64,000 bases of DNA from NCBI GenBank assembly GCA_029706075.1, contig JAINUG010000179.1:186001-250000 (forward strand), given 5' to 3'. A model generated the notes under the pieces. It did not search any database, was not told the DNA's origin, and was given only the letters and a program-made list of their open reading frames with translations. The DNA comes from Aldrovandia affinis. Lineage: Eukaryota; Chordata; Actinopteri; Notacanthiformes; Halosauridae. This document shows, one piece after another, positions 10,746-22,816 of the stretch. The stretch's first letter is position 1. Each line of letters begins with the position of its first letter. A program made the position numbers and the translations under genes.

Positions 10746-12130
10746 CACGTCATAGGAATATAAGACCTAAAGAACATAATAATACCTAATGACGAGAACA
10801 GGCCATTTGGCCCATCTAGGCTTGTCATGTCCTAGTCTAAAGACTATTCAGTACTGCATCAACCCTGGACTTGAATATCCTAAGTGTTTCTGCCTCAACT
10901 ACCTGAACAACCAATTAATTTACAACTGTGCCCTCTTGTTCTGCTAAACTGACTGTTTTTGTTACTCCCTTTTTGACTTTAACCTCAATAAAATCCCCAA
11001 TTATTCTGAGATTGCTAAACTTGAATAAACAAAGCATAATAACTATTCCTTTCATACCAGTTACCAATTTAGTTCCCGTCTTTGTACTATTTCAAGAGCT
11101 TTGATATCTTTCTTGTCATGTGGTGCCAGGAAATGTACACAGTACTCTAAGTGAGGTCTCCCAAAGGCAATATATAACATCAATATAACCTCCTTCAATC
11201 TATACAAAATACTTTTTGCTATATATCCAAGCATTCTGTTTGTCTTTTTCACTGCTACACCACACTCCTTAGACATGGATATACTTTGATCAACTACAAC
11301 TCAAATTGAACACATTCTAATTTCACACAGTCTTATATTTTTATTTTCCACATGTATAACTTTACATTTAGCAATATTTGAATATCATCTGCCATATTTC
11401 TTCTCATTTTTACATTTTGTTTAAATCATCTTAGATTGCATTAGTTGATTACAAACTGTTTTCTAAACCTCCAAGTCTTGTGTTATCCATAAATTTAACT
11501 ATTTTGATACTAACATTCCTATCAAGACATCTCATTTACATAAATAAGGAAAAGCAGAGGTCCCAGCACTGATCGCTGTGGGACTCCACTGCCCACAGCA
11601 CCTAGGTAAGATACAACCCCCACTCCTGTTACTCTTTGTATTCGAGACTGTTTCACGTAGTAATTCCTACTGAATTCCTTTTCACAATAAGCATGTCATA
11701 TGATACCTTGTCAAAGGTGTTTTTTGAAAGTCCAAATATATAATATCATAAGCTTGGTTCAAGTCGAAACACTTTTTAGCTTGCTCGAAGAAGTCAAGGA
11801 GATTTGTTAGGCATGACCTGCCCCGGAAAAAAACTATGTTGGCTATCCCTTGAAATACTATTATTTTTCAGGAATAATTTTAACTTGCACCTAATAATAC
11901 TTTAGGGCCAACATAGAGTATTTTACATGAGATGCATGAATGATGCATGATGAAGTTTCATTGTGAGACCTATAGTTCCCTGGTCCAGTACTACCAATAC
12001 AACCTTTCTTCCAATCATCTGGTATATTTACAGTGTTATGGGATTGCATAAAATATCTGTCAATGGTTCAGAAATAATTTCCCCAAGATCGTTGATTACT
12101 CTAGGATATATGTCATCGGGGCCTTATTTG
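10746..12130 (-). mobile_element. CR1-type LINE, 3' half (pseudogene)
   Basis: Minus-strand translation (broken by many stops) shows 'YIPRVINDLGEII' at the right end. It continues with 'FRGRSCLTNLLDFFEQAKK' and 'YDIIYLDFQK' (RT fingers/palm), then 'AVKKTNRMLGYIAKSI' / 'GRPHLEYCVHFLAPH' / 'DIKALEIVQRR' (open frame 11061-11276), and ends near 10800 with 'LDGPNGLFSSLGIIMFF'. The last phrase reads as a frame through the 3' UTR 'GATGGGCCAAATGGCCTG', a well-known end of fish CR1/L2-like LINEs. RT motifs are recognisable but riddled with stops, so this is an old copy. A second, shorter fragment of the same family lies at 53757-54125. The right end is cut by the Tc1 relic. Confidence 0.8.
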
Positions 12131-12462
12131 TCTTAAGTTGGTTACCACCTCATCCGTGAAACATGGTGGAGGGGGTGTTATGGCTTGGGCCTGTATGGCT
12201 GCCAGTGGAACAGGCTCACTTGTCTTCATCGATGATGTGACTGCAGACAGAAGTAGAACAATGAATTCTGAAGTCTACAGAAATATTTTATCTGCTCAGA
12301 TAAAACCAAATGCCTCCAAACTCATTGGATGGCACTCAGCGTCTTCAAGCAGTCATTGCATGCAAAGGATATGCGACCAAATATTAAAAATTATTCGACA
12401 TTACGTTAAACTGTCCAATTAATTATGGTGCCTGAAAATGGGGGAGACTATGTACAAAAGGT
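12131..12462 (+). pseudogene. Tc1-like transposase relic with internal deletion
   Basis: The open frame 12138-12422 begins 'SVKHGGGGVMAWACMAASG' and continues 'FIDDVTADRS' and 'MNSEVYRNILSAQIKPNAS'. This is the central DDE region of fish Tc1 elements, just upstream of the second catalytic Asp block (QQDNDPKH), which is missing here. The frame then jumps to 'SSSHCMQRICDQI', corresponding to the C-terminal 'LQAVIACKGYATKY' region. Sequence after the stop ('AAAATGGGGGAGACTATGTA') matches the usual Tc1 3' flank. Thus about 70-80 codons including two catalytic acidic residues were deleted. The element sits exactly between the CR1 relic and the next LINE. Confidence 0.8.
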
Positions 12463-13140
12463 TCTATTTACGTTCTATACAAATGACTGTGTCACAACTG
12501 CACCAAATCAGTTCCACTCCACCTTACTTTCCCTGTTGAGCGACACTGATCACCCCAATATCCACCAAGACAGTGTCAATGGTCTTGTGGAGCGGTGTGA
12601 TCATAGCCACCTGTTTTTCAGAGGAGATGATTCTTGGCCCCCAGAATGCTATTACTGCCCATCCAGTTAGGATTCATAATGAGGTCATAAAGCAGGTTAC
12701 ATCCTACAAATACTTGGGCGTTTATATAGACAAATCCTTGTCATGGAAGGTACATGTAAGGTAGACCATGTCTGTGACAAAGTACAACAATTATTTATTT
12801 CCTATGTAGGCTAAGGTCCTTTGGAGTAAGCAGGGAAATTCTGTATTTATTTTTCTGTTCATCTATTCAGAGTGTGATGGAGTATGGTATGATTGTCTGG
12901 TACAACGGTATTTCAGTGCAGCTAAAATCTAAAATTTCCAGGCTGCTCAGGATCTGCTCCAAGATGAGCAGACCTTCCAAAAATCTTACAATGATAACAT
13001 GTTGAGACAGGCTAACAAGATTTCATCGGACCCCAGTCCGAGTATCAACTTATGCCCTCGGGAAGGCACTTTAGGCTCCCCAATGCAAATAAAAATGAAT
13101 TTAAAAACTTTTTTGTTCTGTATTCTATTAAAATGTTGAA
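12455..13140 (+). pseudogene. Rex-type LINE reverse transcriptase C-terminal relic
   Basis: Starts inside the RT domain with 'VLFTFYTNDCVTTAPNQFHS', continues with 'VIKQVTSYKYLGVYIDKSLS' (12680-12745), then in another frame 'LRSFGVSREIL', 'VMEYGMIVWYNGISVQLKSK' and 'ISRLLRICSK'. This is the standard order for fish Rex/CR1-group LINEs: catalytic palm, thumb (YKYLGV.ID..L.W), C-terminal 'LRSFGVSR.ILLLFY' and 'LKSKISRL'. The left end is truncated at the Tc1 remnant, and stops and frame shifts occur throughout. It is a different family from the CR1 relic on its left. The 3' UTR boundary, somewhere after 13140, is not clear. Confidence 0.75.
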
Positions 13141-13950
13141 TTGACAATAGAGTACAGGCTATGTGCAATAACAAGGGAAGTGCACTACGACTGTGAAATA
13201 ATATGTACTGATGTTTTGTGTTGTTATAGTTTGTGCATATGTAATATGATGGTGTATCGGAAGCTGTTTGGATGCAAAACATTATTGATGAGAAACTTTT
13301 TTGGAAAGAGCATATCGATCTTGTATGCTTGTATGCATAATTGTAATGTAATTGCATGTAATTGCAGGTGATAATCTGGTCCATGTCTATATTTTTTAAA
13401 TCTATTTTTAAGAATGTTATATTATTGGTTAAATGTGATCATTTCAAACTAAAACTAAATTAATTGGCATTGTTTAAATGAACCATAGGATTGTAGTATA
13501 GTGTGTGAGATGTGTAGCTAAACCTTGAAGGTTTAAAGAGAAAGTAACCCTTAGGGGGTTACAAAATGAAAAGAAAACAGTAATGAAGAGACAAGCTGAT
13601 ATGATTTTGATGTTACTCATTGACGTTAGTCCCCCTCACCTATCAGACCAAATTTGCAACCCCTATCCATGGCCTTATCCATTTTCAGGCAGATTAATTC
13701 AGACAAAGGAATGGGCTTTCAGACCTTTTGTGTGATTAAACCCCAACAAAAATCCACTACTACCACTGATTCCATACATTAATTAACTGCCATCACCACT
13801 GTTAAAATGTTTTTTTAAATGAATAAAAAAGAAAACACTAACTTTTCTTAACCCTGTGTTACAGGTATGATGTTCAGCTGCCAACAATTATGTCTATTGC
13901 AGTGTTACTACACTGATCTCTTGCAATAACCATGATTCATCTTACCATAT
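13141..13950. other. Non-genic spacer (possible LINE 3' UTR at left)
   Basis: No gene recognised. The 132-codon minus-strand frame 12986-13384 is largely antisense to the LINE relic and its probable 3' UTR, and is rejected as a gene. Confidence 0.45.
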
Positions 13951-13954
13951 ATAA

Positions 13955-14015
13955 ATGCCCTTTTTGTAAGTTGCTCTGGATAAGTGTGTCTGCTAAATGC
14001 CTAAAATGTAAATGT
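13955..14015 (+). mobile_element. SINE 3' tail fragment
   Basis: Only the conserved tail remains: 'GTAAGTTGCTCTGGATAAG' followed by TGTGTCTGCTAAATGCC and AAATGTAAATG. The tRNA-like head is missing. The same tail in reverse orientation lies at 22868-22925 and 61306-61360. Confidence 0.75.
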
Positions 14016-14862
14016 ACTAAGTATACGTGGTGCTGGTGTGGTCTTCAGGTCTCTGAGAGGTCAGGGACTCTGTGACAGCACTGCCCACTCACAGAGAGGG
14101 GCAAGATAACAGAGCTACAGATACTGTATTTCTGCCAGCCACTCTCCTCTGACCATTCTTACTGCCAATTTAGATGGCATCTCAAATGCCAACCGTTTCT
14201 CTGAGGAGAAAACCAAATATATAATAAACAATTAAAGGGATTAGTGCTTCTGTGTACTTTCTGTTGGCCTCCATTCAAATACCCACCAGCTTTTGAAGAA
14301 AAAAAGTTAACAGTTTCTTGATGTTAAATGTATAGAAATTAAATGTCCTTCAAAAAAAAAAAAGCTCCTTTGCCCCTTGCCCCCCTCCTCCCCCCCTCTC
14401 CTCAGACACAGTCACACATGCACACACACTCAAACATGTGCTCTTGTGAATGAGAAATGAATGCATTCTAGTTTACTGTATTGGCATTGTAAATTTGTAT
14501 ATATGATGCAGAAAAACAGCTGCCATGTGTTCAAACCATCTATTTTTATTTGACCCAGATACAACATACATGTTTTGCTCAGCCTTGTTCTTAAGTCTGA
14601 GTGACACATTTAAGAAAATATGTTGCTCAGACTTAAGAACAGATGCATTGCTCAGAACTAATTTTACTCATCCTGATGATAGTGTAGCGATCGTACCTCT
14701 AAGGCAGGATTTTATCGCTAGGAAGACCATTGTGGCAGGACATTCCACCTGGCCTTTTGGCAGTGTGTCATGGAGATGGAGACCTGGGCTTGATTCTCAT
14801 GTCTGAAAAGTTAGCTCATCACCTCCTCGAAAACCCCCTGCTCACAAAAATACTGACATATA
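14016..14862. other. Non-genic stretch
   Basis: Nothing recognised apart from poly-A/poly-C runs near 14350-14395 and an (AC)n-like patch at about 14415-14435. Confidence 0.45.
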
Positions 14863-15026
14863 GGCCTGGATCCAATCAACATTTGTCCATATATATTTTT
14901 TAAGTTCAATTCAATCGTAACTTTTGGCCCAGTTGATTTTAGTCATTGCTGAACTGTGATAAAAGATTTAAAAACTACTTTTTATCGTGAGTCAAAGTTA
15001 AGGACTAATGTTGATTGAATCCAGGT
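14863..15026. mobile_element. MITE (family M1), copy 1
   Basis: A non-coding 164-bp element whose ends are inverted repeats: GGCCTGGATCCAATCAACAT on the left and ATGTTGATTGAATCCAGG on the right. Two more copies with the same ends are at 45001-45179 and about 55912-56066. The interior contains GACTCAAAGTTAAGGAC-type sequence next to the right end in all copies. TA lies immediately outside both ends here. The superfamily is undetermined (Tc1/mariner or Harbinger are both possible from the TA or 3-bp duplications). Confidence 0.7.
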
Positions 15027-18000
15027 AAAAAATGGAAAAGCAGTGGAGGAGGCTGGCACAGTTTCTGAGCAGTAGAAAGTTCCCAGGGTTTTCTGCCTGA
15101 GGCCTGTCAAAATAATTAAAAAAATACATGAAGCCGCAGGTGAACCAGTAATACAAGCACTCCCACGCTCTTCTCTCCCAGCACGGAGGGGAGTCACACC
15201 TGGCACAATATAAGAGACACCAGCTTGGCACAGCACACAAACAAGCAGTCCCCATGGCTGGTGCCAGTGCAGGCAACCAGGAGAGGCCTGTTCTCAAGCT
15301 CACTGGCTGTTATAAATCCTCAGTGTTGACGTCGCCGTCGCCGGAGATGTTAATGACAGTGATTTGCTTTCTTTTTGCAGCTTGTGAAGCCATCATTGGG
15401 TTTACATTAGTCTTTACAAGGATCAGACTTCAAAACAGCCTCCTTACCCGTGTCAGTTATTTCCGGACACTAGTGGAGGGGATCGCACTCTGCAAATCCA
15501 GCAGACCATGGGGAGAAATACGATTTACGTTTGGTGAGGTCATGTTACTTAAAATAAACATTTTCACAATTGATTAATCCACAAACAGTTTACAGTATAC
15601 ATATAATACCTAAATGTTGAGGAATCTGATTATATCCCGTTTGAAAATATGGGCAGGAAAATAGGAATGTCTTGTACTGTGCAAGTATAATAAATCAATA
15701 ACAGTACAAAATTTAAGGAACAAAGTCGGGATATATGTGTAAAATAAAATGCATGTGTGAAATCTGGTAATACACAATATATTTTTTTATACATGCGCTC
15801 AATTTTGACATATATTTCAGATATTTTCCCTGCTTTGATAATATATTCTGATGTATATTGACATGAATTAATGAGCATTCGCAGGAGGGTTGCCGATGTT
15901 GAGGTGTCGTTAAAATTTGCAGTCTGAGCGTGGCTTTGTTGTGAAGTGAACGCTATGTTTTGGTTTAGCAAAGGAAACCTACAGGGCAAAATCATCAAGC
16001 ATTGTCTGCCCACTGATGTATAATGAATTTGGTTACTGGGCTTTCCCATGACATTCTGAGGTTAATTTGTAGTGGTTCGCGGTTACAGATTGATGGCTTG
16101 CCGGGGAATTTGCATTCTCCACGCTTTTTATTGACACAAATGATTGATGTGCTGCCCAGTCAAACAAGATGGCTGGTCAAATGTGGTAACTGTAGTGAAC
16201 ACAGTCCCGGAGTCAAGAGGGAGCTGCTATGATCCACTGAAATACAACTTTTTTGCTGATATGTTGCCTTTTCAATGCTTTCAAGTTAAATACAGCATCC
16301 TGGGGATGTTCTGAAAAAAAGACATTCTGAGCCAAAAACGTGTTGAATGTTTATCAATGATCATCAGTTCCAGATGAAAGCTTTGTATTCAATGTCATCT
16401 TATCACAAATAAATTCTATATTCATGAAAGAGAATGAATATACTTGAATTATATTAATATTTATACGAGGAATAGGCATATTCTTCTGTCCAGTTGTTTA
16501 CAGAATGAAACAAATAGCATCAGTAATATAGTATGACTCCATAAATAACATATCTACAAGCTCACACTGTAGGTGCTCTTTGGTAAAATGTTCTTGTTAG
16601 TGAGAGTTTGTTTTTTCATCTTTAGTACAGGGGCAGAACATTGTTCTCCCTCCAATTAGGATTACAGAAATTCTACCATCATTGGCATGCGTTACGTCTT
16701 GGTAACCTCCGTAGACAGAGGTGAGTGTCAGTATGTACTGTTTACAATCCCTAGAATGTGTTCTACAGCAGTCGGCTGAATGTGCATGCTTTCCGGCATT
16801 TCTCCTCAAAGCGGAATAATTGTTTACTGCTGGTGTTGATGAGTTAGCACCCTGGTGGGTTGCGTATCGGTCGCACGGGGTCACGGCCACGCTGGCCTTT
16901 GATCCGACTTTGCCGCCCCCGGCAGGAAGAAGAAAAGGAAGGAACAATTTTCATGACTTAGTGCCTGCCCCTGCCCGGAGAATTTTCTTTCCCCCTGCTC
17001 GACTGACATTCTGACAGCCCTGAATAATCACTGCTCTTTCCTCTCCCTCACTACCCCGACTCCTTCTTTTCACTGCTCCTTCGCACTGTAATTTACTCCT
17101 CTCTCTTTGTTTAATCCTCCCATCTCTCCTTACAGGTAGTCCAAACATAGTTGTGGAACTTGGCCACGCAAGACTTGTGACAAGAACGGTGTTGTTTGAA
17201 GATGTGAAGATACTATCATTGTAGGTCACGCGTCATTCCCCTTTTCAGTTTGAAAGTTTGTTCGGTGGAAGATGAGGGAGTTGGGTCCTCTTTCAGAACG
17301 TTGGTTATTATGAACCTTCGAGATGGTTGCATGTAATATTTTAGGAGGCCTAATACATACCCAGTCCGGTGCTTAGGCATCAATAAACTACCAACTAAGA
17401 AGTTCCTCTCACTCAAATTCATTTGAAGTGAAGTCAACCTCCCAGAATTAGCTAATTGAATCAATTCTGGCAGTACCATTGATATGACTGGGCTAATATT
17501 TGCAGCCTACAAAATCATGTACACATTTTAGATGATGTTCTCCAACTCTCCAGTTCTCAGCAACATGTTATGAAGTGTTCAGTGTTAAATCTACTCTGAG
17601 TACAGTGCATTGATCCCTTTCTGATTAATTTGAACTCTGGTCATTTGAATAAACTATTAAGAGTTTATTTAATATTGAATATGTTGGTGTACCCTCCCAA
17701 TCATACTTTGCTGCCGAGGAAGCTCTGTAACTCTAATATAGAGGAAACCATCTTATTACCTCATTTCATTAGTGAAAACACTTTTCCAGATGTATGAATA
17801 ATGAACAATTATGACACTTTAAGTTTAACCTAACAGTACTCCAATTAGATTAATTAAACAAATTGAAAATGCAAGAATCTAAATCACATAAATTTGCACA
17901 AAGGCCAAAGACACTCTGTGACTGATTATAATTAAGTGGACATGCAAAACAGATATAATCGTTATTTGGTAATAACAGGTTATTGGGGCTTTGATTTAAT

Positions 18001-18549
18001 TACGCAAGAAAAGAAGGTCGCATGAGAATACAAGACAATGTCTCAATCTGTAAAGGGGGAAAAAATGATGATAAAGATTTTAAAGCCTGTAGCCACACTT
18101 TTGAGATGTGGCCATTTTTATTGTTCAGTTGGAAAGATGCTAACCTGAAACAAATATCTGAAATTTTTCAGCGATACCAGAGAAAATCTCAGTTAATAGG
18201 GTACCAAGAATATTTTTTAAAGCACACTTCCTTTTTCAGAACATACAGAAAGAATACAATTAACTAATATATAACTTGTATTTGTTTGCTGTTCTGTATG
18301 TATATAGTAGAACCTCAGAAATATGAATGCATTGAAAATGGAGGACATTTGGTTAATCACTTTGAAACTGACATGAAAATACACCAAGATTAATAACATA
18401 ACCTTTATTTAATGGAATCATATACTTAGATAATTGTAGCCTTATTTCCAAAATAGGCTACTCATATTTTGTAGCTATAAACTTAGTTTAAGTTAACCAA
18501 TAATCAAACCAATGGTAATTGGGCTATATTTAGTACATTCATTCATTTT
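15027..18549. other. Non-genic stretch with two GC-richer, CNE-like patches
   Basis: No gene recognised. About 15040-15340 and 16780-17160 are GC-richer than their surroundings, with mixed-composition sequence that could be conserved regulatory DNA. Several overlapping short open frames occur on both strands in each patch (for example 15254-15577 plus, 16597-16947 minus), which is the expected result of local GC content, and none has a recognisable domain. Confidence 0.4.
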
Positions 18550-18775
18550 TGCCTACGTCCGCATTCCAAATGACACATCTCCTTTTTACCTGGCCACCAT
18601 ATTTTGGAACTCTTTTGTGGACTGTGTTCTGGCCTTCCTTAATATGAAATATTGCTGACTTTCCCACATTGCATTCTTTAGCAATAGTGCTAAGACATGC
18701 CCCTTTGTCCAATGGTGATATTATGAGTTTTTTAGAAGACTTGATTTTGTTTCATGCGTGCCTTTTGGCATCAGT
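18550..18775 (-). pseudogene. pogo/Tigger transposase N-terminal (CENP-B-type HTH) relic
   Basis: Minus-strand translation begins 'MPKGTHETKSS' at about 18771 and, after a frame change, continues 'KLIISPLDKGACLSTIAKEC', 'NVGKSAIFHIKEGQ' and 'VHKRVPKYGGQVKRR'. This matches the first helix-turn-helix of pogo/Tigger transposases and CENP-B (K.EII..L.KG.....IAKEFNVGKSTI.DI.K). Only about 70 residues of the DNA-binding domain are present. The DDE domain is not found nearby. It is a dead, isolated fragment. Confidence 0.72.
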
Positions 18776-18789
18776 GATAATAAGAAGCT

Positions 18790-21406
18790 TGACAAGGCGG
18801 AACTGTTGAGTTCAGTTGACTATCAGTCCATAACTCTGAAATTCATATATTATTTTTAAGATAAGGTATGGCAACAGGCTGAATTCTCATGAAGCCTGTG
18901 TTTGCTCAATTTAGAATGCCCTAATCAGCAGAGAAATGGCCTTGTAAATTTGTGAAATTGAATTGCTCAATTGGTGTCCATAATGGAAATGACCTCTTCG
19001 TTATTGCTTTCAAATTGATTTGCCCCAGATCTGTCCCACTGTTATACAAGTGCTTCTTGAGGTTAACAGTGTTTACATTACCTTCTTACTAAAAACAGAT
19101 CTGTACTGCATTGGTGAGGGGAACAATGTGTTTTTCCCATTTCCACGAGTAAACTGGGAGGTTAGGCCTCCCGGTTGGCTGTCTGTTTTGAACTCTCACT
19201 GCTCTTGTTTGTGCAAGCAAATCAGTACCGCAATCCTTCCTCTCCCCTCTCCTCCCCTCCCCCCAGTTCTTTCTTTGCAAGCAGATGTCCATAACAGACC
19301 AATCAGGGAGTGCAGCGTTCTCCACAGTGACAACACTCATTATCACAAAACACTCTTCAAAGTGCTTTTAGAATTGGTTAACACACTTGCCTCCCTAGGT
19401 TGTAAAGTACATTGTCTTGACCTAACATTTATTTAAAAATACCATACATTTTTACAAGGACAAACATGTGTGTATGTGTGTGTGTGCTGCTGACAAATCT
19501 CAGGAATTATCACTACACACCTTTTCCAATGTGTATAATACATGTGTATAATTTCACATTCATGAACTCATATGGTTTGTCAATAACCTAAAATAAATAA
19601 AATAAAATAAAACGCACATACATTGAAGGGAATAAGGCAATGGTGTTATGGAGAGCCTAGCGCAAAGCACCTGATATACATTAATTACATTAATTGTTAC
19701 ATTTATTGAATGTGCAATAAATCTTGTTTATCCATTGGCCAAAAGTTATTCTCATTGGGTTTTTGTGATGTGTAGAATTGCTTCATTGCTATTTGAAGAA
19801 AGAATCATTTACCCTTGAGAGGGTTTATTTGAAGAAGAAAAAAAGAAAATAAAGAAACATGAATGATATTGAAAATAAGAACTTAGCTGTTTTGTTATCC
19901 AGGTTGTACAAGTAAAATCAATTAAAATTGTATTCCAGAACTGGAACTTTTCTCAGCAAAACTCAGAAAATATAACTGATAAATTGAATTCAAGAAAAAA
20001 GCCAGGTCACTAGGTAATTTTAATATTTAATCCCATTCGAAATTATATATATGTATAAAAGCTTTTGTATGTATTTCACACAGTAAAACTGTGTTCTCAC
20101 AATTGATCTAAGAAGGTTAACAAGTAAATTAAATATTATATTTGTCATCTGTGTTTGTCCTTGGGGATCATGAATAAATGAAAGCAATTAACATTTTGAC
20201 TTTTGTGTATGGTCTGCCCACAGTACAAAATAATTACAAATGGTATTAATATACTGTAAAATTAACAGCTGATTAGAATGTTAGATTCAAATATTTATTT
20301 TGCCTTGTCATTTCTCCATTTGCAAAACACTCAAAAGTGTTTATTTCTCAAAAGTTTAAAATCACCAAATGTTTAATTCAGATAATTCACTTACATTTTT
20401 AAACAATGCAATTTCAATTAATCAGACCACATGATTCCATTACATTTCCAAACAGAGTGACAAGTATAATCTTATTTGACTAATGCTTAAATTATCAATA
20501 AGGTTATGTTCCTGCCTGACAAAGCAAAGCACTCTGTACAACTGAAAGATAAAATGTAATATCAAGCCACTGAAATAAATACTCCGAGTTTATATTCTTG
20601 GAATATTTTAACTGAAATAGCAAAGCAAAAACATTTTTTTTACATTTACTTGATTCTCTGCACTCTTAAGTTTTTCGGTACCTATATAATTTGCATAGAA
20701 TGGACCGGAAAGCTATCACTTGGCTTATATGATCCATCCTGTGAGTCACCTGTGAGTCACCATGTTCAGGATCAGATATGAAAAATGAGATTTTAAACAG
20801 GAAGACACTTGCACAGAGAGGGATCTCTTTACAGTTAATGTATTTCACATAGGCATATCACTTGAAGGTATCACAAGGTTTACATATTCATTCGAGTACT
20901 ATATCTATCTATAATGTCTCCCTCTCTGACTTATCCCACATTCAATTTTAATAGCTTCAGTTTGGCTGATCCAATATTGAGCTTCTGCTATTTCATTATT
21001 ATTGTATTTTTAAAGCAAATTGATTTGATAATTTTGATAAATTCCCATCTCTCTCGTGAAATGAGATGCCCGAGTTCCTTTCTCTGAGGCCATATGTGAC
21101 TATTTCTGCAGTATGCACATTTCAAAATCACACGCTATTTACACAGCATGTATGTTTCACAATCACACTATTTTCAAGAAAAGGCTCATTTGGTAGAAAT
21201 GTGATGAGATAAAACTCATGGAAAATGTTTTGTTGGTCATTCCAAGCCTTACTTGATGCTTGGTTTGATGTTTTTGTTCTCTCAATTGATTTTCCCTGGG
21301 TTTCTTTGTTCAAATATACAGATTTATTTGATTAAACCGAAGCTTCCCAGTTCTGATATATAAATATATTCACCTATTAACATATATCTATACTAATTAT
21401 GTACAG
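18790..21406. other. Non-genic AT-rich stretch
   Basis: No gene or element recognised. A small C-rich block with frames on both strands occurs at about 19160-19330, and a short (TG)n patch near 19465-19485. Confidence 0.5.
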
Positions 21407-22053
21407 TGTGGCAACCTGGCAGGCGGAGCCATGTGCAGGGGTTCATATGATGCCATCTACCGGTCACACCCTGACCTCGCAGGACCAAAACGACTGCCAC
21501 CTGCAACTAATCAACCAATCAACACCCAATCAACAGTGAATCAAAGGAGCCAGGTTTCCCTTGTGAATGAACAGTGAATAAAAGAGGAGGAAAAGTTGTG
21601 GAAGTATTTGGAACCAGGTGTCCCTTATCCGAAGGGACCGCTGTGTGTGCAGGCTTTGGAAGGAAAAGCCTCATTCAACAAATCCACCAATCGTGGTCTT
21701 CAGAGACCTTCATTAGAGGTGTGTTAGTGCTGGGCTACAAAAAAGTTGTGGAACTGGCCCTTCTTTGGATTGGACATCCCTGTGTAAAGGAACCCTGTGA
21801 CATCTGTTGACCAGCCAGGATTTCGAGAGGCTTTGGGTAAGGGGTTAGCTCCCCAGAGCGGAAGAAACATTTTGTTTATGTTTAGAGATTTTGAGTTCTG
21901 TTGGACTGTTTGTTTAAATGTTTGCACCATTTGAGTGACTTCCCCATTGTTTGTGTTCGTGAGTGGATTTTTCCTTTAATTAAAATGATTTTTGTTTGAC
22001 ATTTGACTATGGATCTGTCTCTTGGGTTTGCACTAGAATGCACCACACTAACA
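21407..22053 (+). mobile_element. Solo LTR-like sequence (family L2)
   Basis: A 647-bp segment starting TGTGGCAACC and ending CCACACTAACA, so with TG...CA ends. Inside are a TATA-like GTGAATAAAAGAGG near 21570 and a polyadenylation-like TTTAATTAAAATG near 21978, in the order promoter then poly(A) signal expected of an LTR. No coding region is attached and I see no clear target-site duplication. It looks like an old solo LTR or LTR-type relic. The superfamily is uncertain. Confidence 0.45.
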
Positions 22054-22059
22054 AAAGGA

Positions 22060-22814
22060 GGTAGTGCAACCAAACCCAGTTTTTGATTTTTGAAAGAATG
22101 ATGGAAGGTGACTGGACAGTAGGGAGGCTTGGGACAAGAGGGCCCAATTAGACAAAGTGGTGCCACGTGGTGCATATGCCTCCCTAGGTCAGAGCTGAGA
22201 AGGAGGGTAAAGAATGGACAGGTCAGAGAGAAAAATGGCTACCTGGTGCTGTTAAGCCAACACATGGGAGCCAGGAAGTTTGCTGGGTTACAGAGTTGGG
22301 AGAGGCATTTCCCAGCAGCCCTCCCTAGGTCCAACAGCTGAAAGAAATGGCTTGGCTTTGGGAGAAGACACTAATTTCAAACAGCTGAAGGCCATTTGGG
22401 ACTAACAAACTGAAGGCCATTTGGAGACCTATTTAAAGGACTCTTTCCTGTCACACACTGGAGGAGGAGGAAAGTGTTTTTTGAAGGAGTAGAGTGGTGA
22501 TTGAGGAGAGTGTTGTGGAGAGAGAGTTTGGAAAAGTGTTTTGGATTGTTTATTGTGTTTGACCCGGATTGTTTTGAGGACCCCCTTTGTGTACCAACCT
22601 GGATTACAGAATTGGATTTTGGACAAAGACAAAGCTAAGGATTGTGGACTTTGTGTTTGTATTCCCCTGAAGACCCCGCCCTTTGTTTTGTGTTAAGATT
22701 AATTTAATAAATTATTGTTTTGCTTATAATACTGCCTCCTCCAGGTTATTTACCCTGCCTACGCCCTCTGCAAAGGTCCGTGAGTGTCACCCAACCCCTA
22801 GGGACACCACAACA
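22060..22814 (+). mobile_element. LTR-like sequence (family L1)
   Basis: The segment carries CCTATTTAAAGGACTC near 22428 as a TATA-like signal, AATTTAATAAATTATTG near 22700 as a poly(A)-like signal, and ends GGGACACCACAACA at 22814. Its right part (about 22485-22814) aligns with 43917-44275 and, reversed, with 3242-3440. The left boundary is not determined. No paired LTR or internal coding DNA is present. This is a fossil LTR. The right end directly touches the Tc1-like terminus that begins at about 22817. Confidence 0.5.
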
Positions 22815-22816
22815 GG

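Noticed and set aside
12986-13384. 132-codon minus-strand frame
   Set aside because: Mostly antisense to the LINE RT relic and its probable 3' UTR.
15254-15577. 107-codon frame as a host exon
   Set aside because: No domain, and overlapping frames on the other strand. GC content alone explains it.
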